A DNA stretch of 64,000 nucleotides, from contig JAHRHA010000009.1 in the NCBI GenBank assembly GCA_020027875.1, positions 1 through 64,000 of the forward strand. Direction: 5' to 3'. Position numbers and translations under genes: made by a program. Of this stretch, positions 61,347 to 64,000 are shown in pieces (within the stretch, counting starts at the first letter, position 1; every line of letters begins with the position of its first letter). The notes under the pieces are model-generated. The model saw nothing but the letters and a program-made list of their open reading frames with translations. It ran no database searches and was not told the origin of the DNA. This DNA is from Micromonosporaceae bacterium (GTDB lineage Bacteria; Actinomycetota; Actinomycetes; Mycobacteriales; Micromonosporaceae).

Positions 61347-62159
61347 GTGGCTGACGGGTTGCGGGCGTCCGACGCCGAGGACGCCGCGAGGCTGATCGCC
61401 CTGGGTCTGCGGCCTCGCCAACTACCATCCCGGGACGTCGTCTACGCCGACCTGGTGCGCCGTCATGAGCAGGATCCGGCGTTTACCGATCTGGTAGACG
61501 CAGTCGCCGCCGGGCTCGGGCTTGCCGTGCTGGCGGTGACCCGGCAGAGCGGGGCAGTCCTTGCGGCGATGACCGACTCTGTCTTCGAGATGAAGATCGA
61601 CGACTACGCGAAAAGGACTGCCCTGCGAGACCGACAAATCGAAAAAGTGCTGCACGGCGTGATCCATCTCGCCGTGGCTGCCCTGTCCTTCCCGCGGCCC
61701 GCCGATCTCGCCGACGACACCTACGTCGGGCGGGTCAGCGTGGAGCAGGTCGACCAGGCCGTGCGCGAGGCCTGTCGTGTCCTGGACGAGCGGACCGCCG
61801 CCGCCGACCTCAACGCCGATCCGTTGCAGGACTCGCCAGGGCTGGAGCAGGTGTGGCGAGTCTATGCGCGCCGGCCGTCGGCGAGCGCCACGAGCGCCGG
61901 CCGGGTCACCTCGGACTCGACGAGAGGGATGACCCAGAAGGCGCTGCGCTTCCTGGCCGATCAGGGCTTCCTGCATCAGGTTAACGACGAAGGGGGCGGG
62001 ACCTTTCGGACGACGCCCCGCTACCAGGTGCAGGTGCGTGAGCTCGCCGCTGAGCGGGCCTTCGACGAGTTGATCGCTATGGGCGTCATCCATGCCGGAA
62101 ACCCGAACGGCTCCATCCGCGCCAGCCGGCCCGAGCCAGAGGGGTTGCCCGATGTATGA
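61347..62159 (+). CDS. MukE/JetB-like winged-helix partner
   Basis: 270 residues from the GTG at 61347, immediately after the upstream stop. Features are RLIALGLRPRQLPSRDVVYADLVRRHEQD, the RDRQIEKVLHGVIHLAVAALSFP helix, and MTQKALRFLADQGFLHQVNDEGGGTFRTTPRYQVQVRELAAERAF. The last is a winged helix with its wing. This is the shape of KITE-type partners such as MukE or JetB. Its stop overlaps the start of the ATPase gene by 8 nt, so the three subunits should be made together. Confidence 0.55.
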   Translation: MADGLRASDAEDAARLIALGLRPRQLPSRDVVYADLVRRHEQDPAFTDLVDAVAAGLGLAVLAVTRQSGAVLAAMTDSVFEMKIDDYAKRTALRDRQIEKVLHGVIHLAVAALSFPRPADLADDTYVGRVSVEQVDQAVREACRVLDERTAAADLNADPLQDSPGLEQVWRVYARRPSASATSAGRVTSDSTRGMTQKALRFLADQGFLHQVNDEGGGTFRTTPRYQVQVRELAAERAFDELIAMGVIHAGNPNGSIRASRPEPEGLPDV

Positions 62160-64000
62160 ACTGTCGCGGATCCGGTTGCATTCGGTCGGGCCCAAGGGCG
62201 CCCGATATCAGGACGTCACCGTTGATCTGCGCGGTGTGGGGGAGCCGGTCGTCCGGCCCGTCCAGGGTGCACTGTTCGATGTGGACACCACCACCGCTAC
62301 GCTGCGTCGGCCTTCCCCGGCCACGGTGGTCTTCCTGGAGAACGGCGGCGGCAAGACTGTCCTGATGCGACTGATCTTCTCGGTAATGCTGCCGGGCCGC
62401 CGCAGAGTGCTCGGCTCGTCCAGCAGCCGGACCTTGGAGGATTATGTCCTCGCCGAGGATGTCGCCCAGGTCGCGTTGGAATGGCAGCACACCCGTACGG
62501 GCGAGAAGGTGGTAACCGGAAAGGCGTCGGAGTGGCGTGGGCATGTCGTCTCCGCAGACTCCAGCCGGCTGGCCGAGTTGTGGTACGTATTCCGCGCCAC
62601 CGGCGATTTGAACCTGGACACGTTGGCGTTCACGGAGGACGGTCGGCTCGTGACGCTGGCCGGGTTCAAGGAGCGCCTTGACCGGGCCGGCCGGGCGGAG
62701 CCTCACGCGCAGGCGGCGCACGAGACCAGCCACCGTCTGTGGATGGAGAAGCTGGTCAAGCTCGACCTCGATCCTGAGCTGTTCCGCTATCAGCGGTCGA
62801 TGAACGCCGGCGAAGGAGAGGCCGCCGACGCCTTCACCTTTCGCAGCGACGAGGCGTTCATCGAGTTCCTTCTCCGAGCCGTGACCCACGACGAGGACCC
62901 CAACGGACTGGCAGATGTGGTCATCGGCTACGCCGCCAAGTTGGCCAGCCGCAAGGATTTGATCGCTGAGCGAGACTTCGTAGATGGCGCCTTAAACCGT
63001 ATCGAGCCGCTCGCGAAGGAGGCGGCCAACGCCGCGGCGGCGCGCGAGCTCAGCGAGGAGTCCCTCGCAAAGGCCCGGCGGCTCACCGACGCGTTGCGGG
63101 CTCGGCACGGCGCGGACCGAGCCGACCTGGAGCGCGCCGAGGGGGAAATGGGCGAGGTCGCGAAGGCCGAGTCCGCAGCGGACAACGACGTGCGACGTAT
63201 TGGCGAGATCTTGCTCGAGCTGCGGCGCCTCGTCGCCGAGTTCCGGCTGAAGCAGGCGCAGGACGAGGAGAAGGACCTCAAACGCCAGCAGGATGACCTT
63301 GTCGAGGAGTTGGCGGCGTGGAGTGCCACCGACCTCCTGGTCGAGCTGAAGGAGGCCAACGCCAGCGAAGGGTCCATCCGGGATCTGGTCGAGCAGCAGA
63401 CCGAGAGGGCGCGCCCCGCGCTGGCAGCCCGAGACGCGTCAGCTACCGCGTTGGCCCGGGCCTTGCTGCACCTTATGGACTCGGCCGACGCGGAGCAGCA
63501 GGCTGCAGACGTCCGGGCCCAGGAACTCGAGAATGCGGCCCGGGTCGTGGACCGGGAAACCCACGAGCAGGTGCGGCGGAGCGAGCGGGCCAGCGCTCGG
63601 GCCGCCGCCATTCGCGAGATGGTCGAGCAGATCCAGGGCGATCTGCGGGCCGCAGTCGAGGATGGGATCCTCGTCGCCGCGTCCGCCGTGGATGAGGCGG
63701 CTCTGCAGGCCAAGACGAGGGCCACCCAGGCGGCGGACCGGCTCGCCTACGCATACGGCCACCTTCCGGAGTTGACGCGTGAGCGCAAGGCTGCGGAGGC
63801 GTCGGTCGCCGAGCGTGAGCGCGAGGAGTCAACGGCCGGGAACCAGGCGCGGGCCGCGGCCGAGCGGCTCGCGGCAGCCAGCATCCGGACTGCGGCTCTC
63901 GCAGGGCAGGCCCGACTGGCCGATGTGCTCGGCGTAGAAACGATCGACCTCGATGCCGACGCCGAGGCGGTGACCGAGCGGTTGGCGACAGCGATCGTCG
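62152..64000 (+). CDS. SMC-like coiled-coil ATPase (MukB/JetC-like), partial
   Basis: The ATG at 62152 opens a frame that runs off the window; 616 codons are visible. The N-terminus (RIRLHSVGPKGARYQDVTVDL) leads to a P-loop, FLENGGGKTVLM (residues 61-72), and a motif-rich head region ending LDPELFRYQRSMNAGEGEA. From about 290 to the end it is long coiled coil (LSEESLAKARRLTDALRA, ELRRLVAEFRLKQAQDEEKDLKRQQDDL). The P-loop lacks the usual first Gly of GxxGxGK. It should load DNA with the two upstream partners. A nuclease fourth gene, if any, lies outside the window. Confidence 0.7.
   Translation, partial: MYELSRIRLHSVGPKGARYQDVTVDLRGVGEPVVRPVQGALFDVDTTTATLRRPSPATVVFLENGGGKTVLMRLIFSVMLPGRRRVLGSSSSRTLEDYVLAEDVAQVALEWQHTRTGEKVVTGKASEWRGHVVSADSSRLAELWYVFRATGDLNLDTLAFTEDGRLVTLAGFKERLDRAGRAEPHAQAAHETSHRLWMEKLVKLDLDPELFRYQRSMNAGEGEAADAFTFRSDEAFIEFLLRAVTHDEDPNGLADVVIGYAAKLASRKDLIAERDFVDGALNRIEPLAKEAANAAAARELSEESLAKARRLTDALRARHGADRADLERAEGEMGEVAKAESAADNDVRRIGEILLELRRLVAEFRLKQAQDEEKDLKRQQDDLVEELAAWSATDLLVELKEANASEGSIRDLVEQQTERARPALAARDASATALARALLHLMDSADAEQQAADVRAQELENAARVVDRETHEQVRRSERASARAAAIREMVEQIQGDLRAAVEDGILVAASAVDEAALQAKTRATQAADRLAYAYGHLPELTRERKAAEASVAEREREESTAGNQARAAAERLAAASIRTAALAGQARLADVLGVETIDLDADAEAVTERLATAIV

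Noticed and set aside
59811-64000. Calling the SMC operon canonical Wadjet jetABC
   Set aside because: Order and sizes agree, but I cannot see DUF3375/DUF4194 signatures or a JetD gene within the window.

Overview
The window is high-GC DNA with dense, often overlapping genes, GTG/TTG starts and strong purine-rich ribosome sites. It comes from an actinomycete. The core block at 53-59.5 kb (FmdB/Ruc, 5-formyl-THF cyclo-ligase, GalU, Glp/MoeA, RimJ, GlpR) is the order known from mycobacteria and other Actinobacteria. Together with the gene content, this makes a Micromonosporaceae-like organism most likely (inference).

1-19.3 kb is an accessory island anchored at a tRNA-Arg(CCT) gene (26-98). 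Two partial copies of the tRNA 3' half (4003-4043 and 19262-19302) mark old attachment sites. Between them lie integrase fragments, a Fic protein, several decayed toxin-antitoxin loci and three copies of one repeated module. Each module has a leftward XRE-type regulator with a conserved double hairpin at its 5' end, then a variable rightward cargo, then a conserved right-end block. The cargo is a membrane-anchored receiver-like protein in one module and HTH/RelE-like pairs in the other two. In two of the three modules the right-end block runs straight into tRNA 3' sequence. This looks like a small family of non-autonomous tRNA-borne cassettes. Many genes here carry single stop or frameshift lesions, so the island is a graveyard with a few intact genes. 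Interleaved are a CcdA/thioredoxin lipoprotein pair, an ArsR-SRPBCC operon and an ECF42 sigma factor with its YCII partner.

19.4-34 kb is mixed: an ArsR-like regulator with a dienelactone hydrolase; a degenerate N6-methylase-like protein divergent from a VWA protein; a formylglycine-generating enzyme next to a sulfatase; a hipBA remnant with four regularly phased operators; a CASTOR/POLLUX-type channel; an acyltransferase; and an aldehyde dehydrogenase.

34-53 kb is mostly chromosomal: DUF2332, a large LuxR regulator, DUF72, a GGDEF-EAL protein, an FHA protein, a secreted coiled-coil protein behind a c-di-AMP riboswitch, EXPERA and SDR proteins, an MHYT protein, and a copper operon (csoR-copZ-small membrane protein-copA) whose copA carries two lesions.

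53-59.5 kb is the conserved core. It ends in a tRNA-Ala(CGC) gene, after which a three-gene operon begins (59811 to the window edge). It encodes a kleisin-like protein, a small winged-helix-like protein and an SMC-like coiled-coil ATPase. It is built like MukFEB/Mks/Wadjet but lacks the usual sequence hallmarks I would expect. This operon and the tRNA-Arg cassette array are the two best candidates for undescribed systems.
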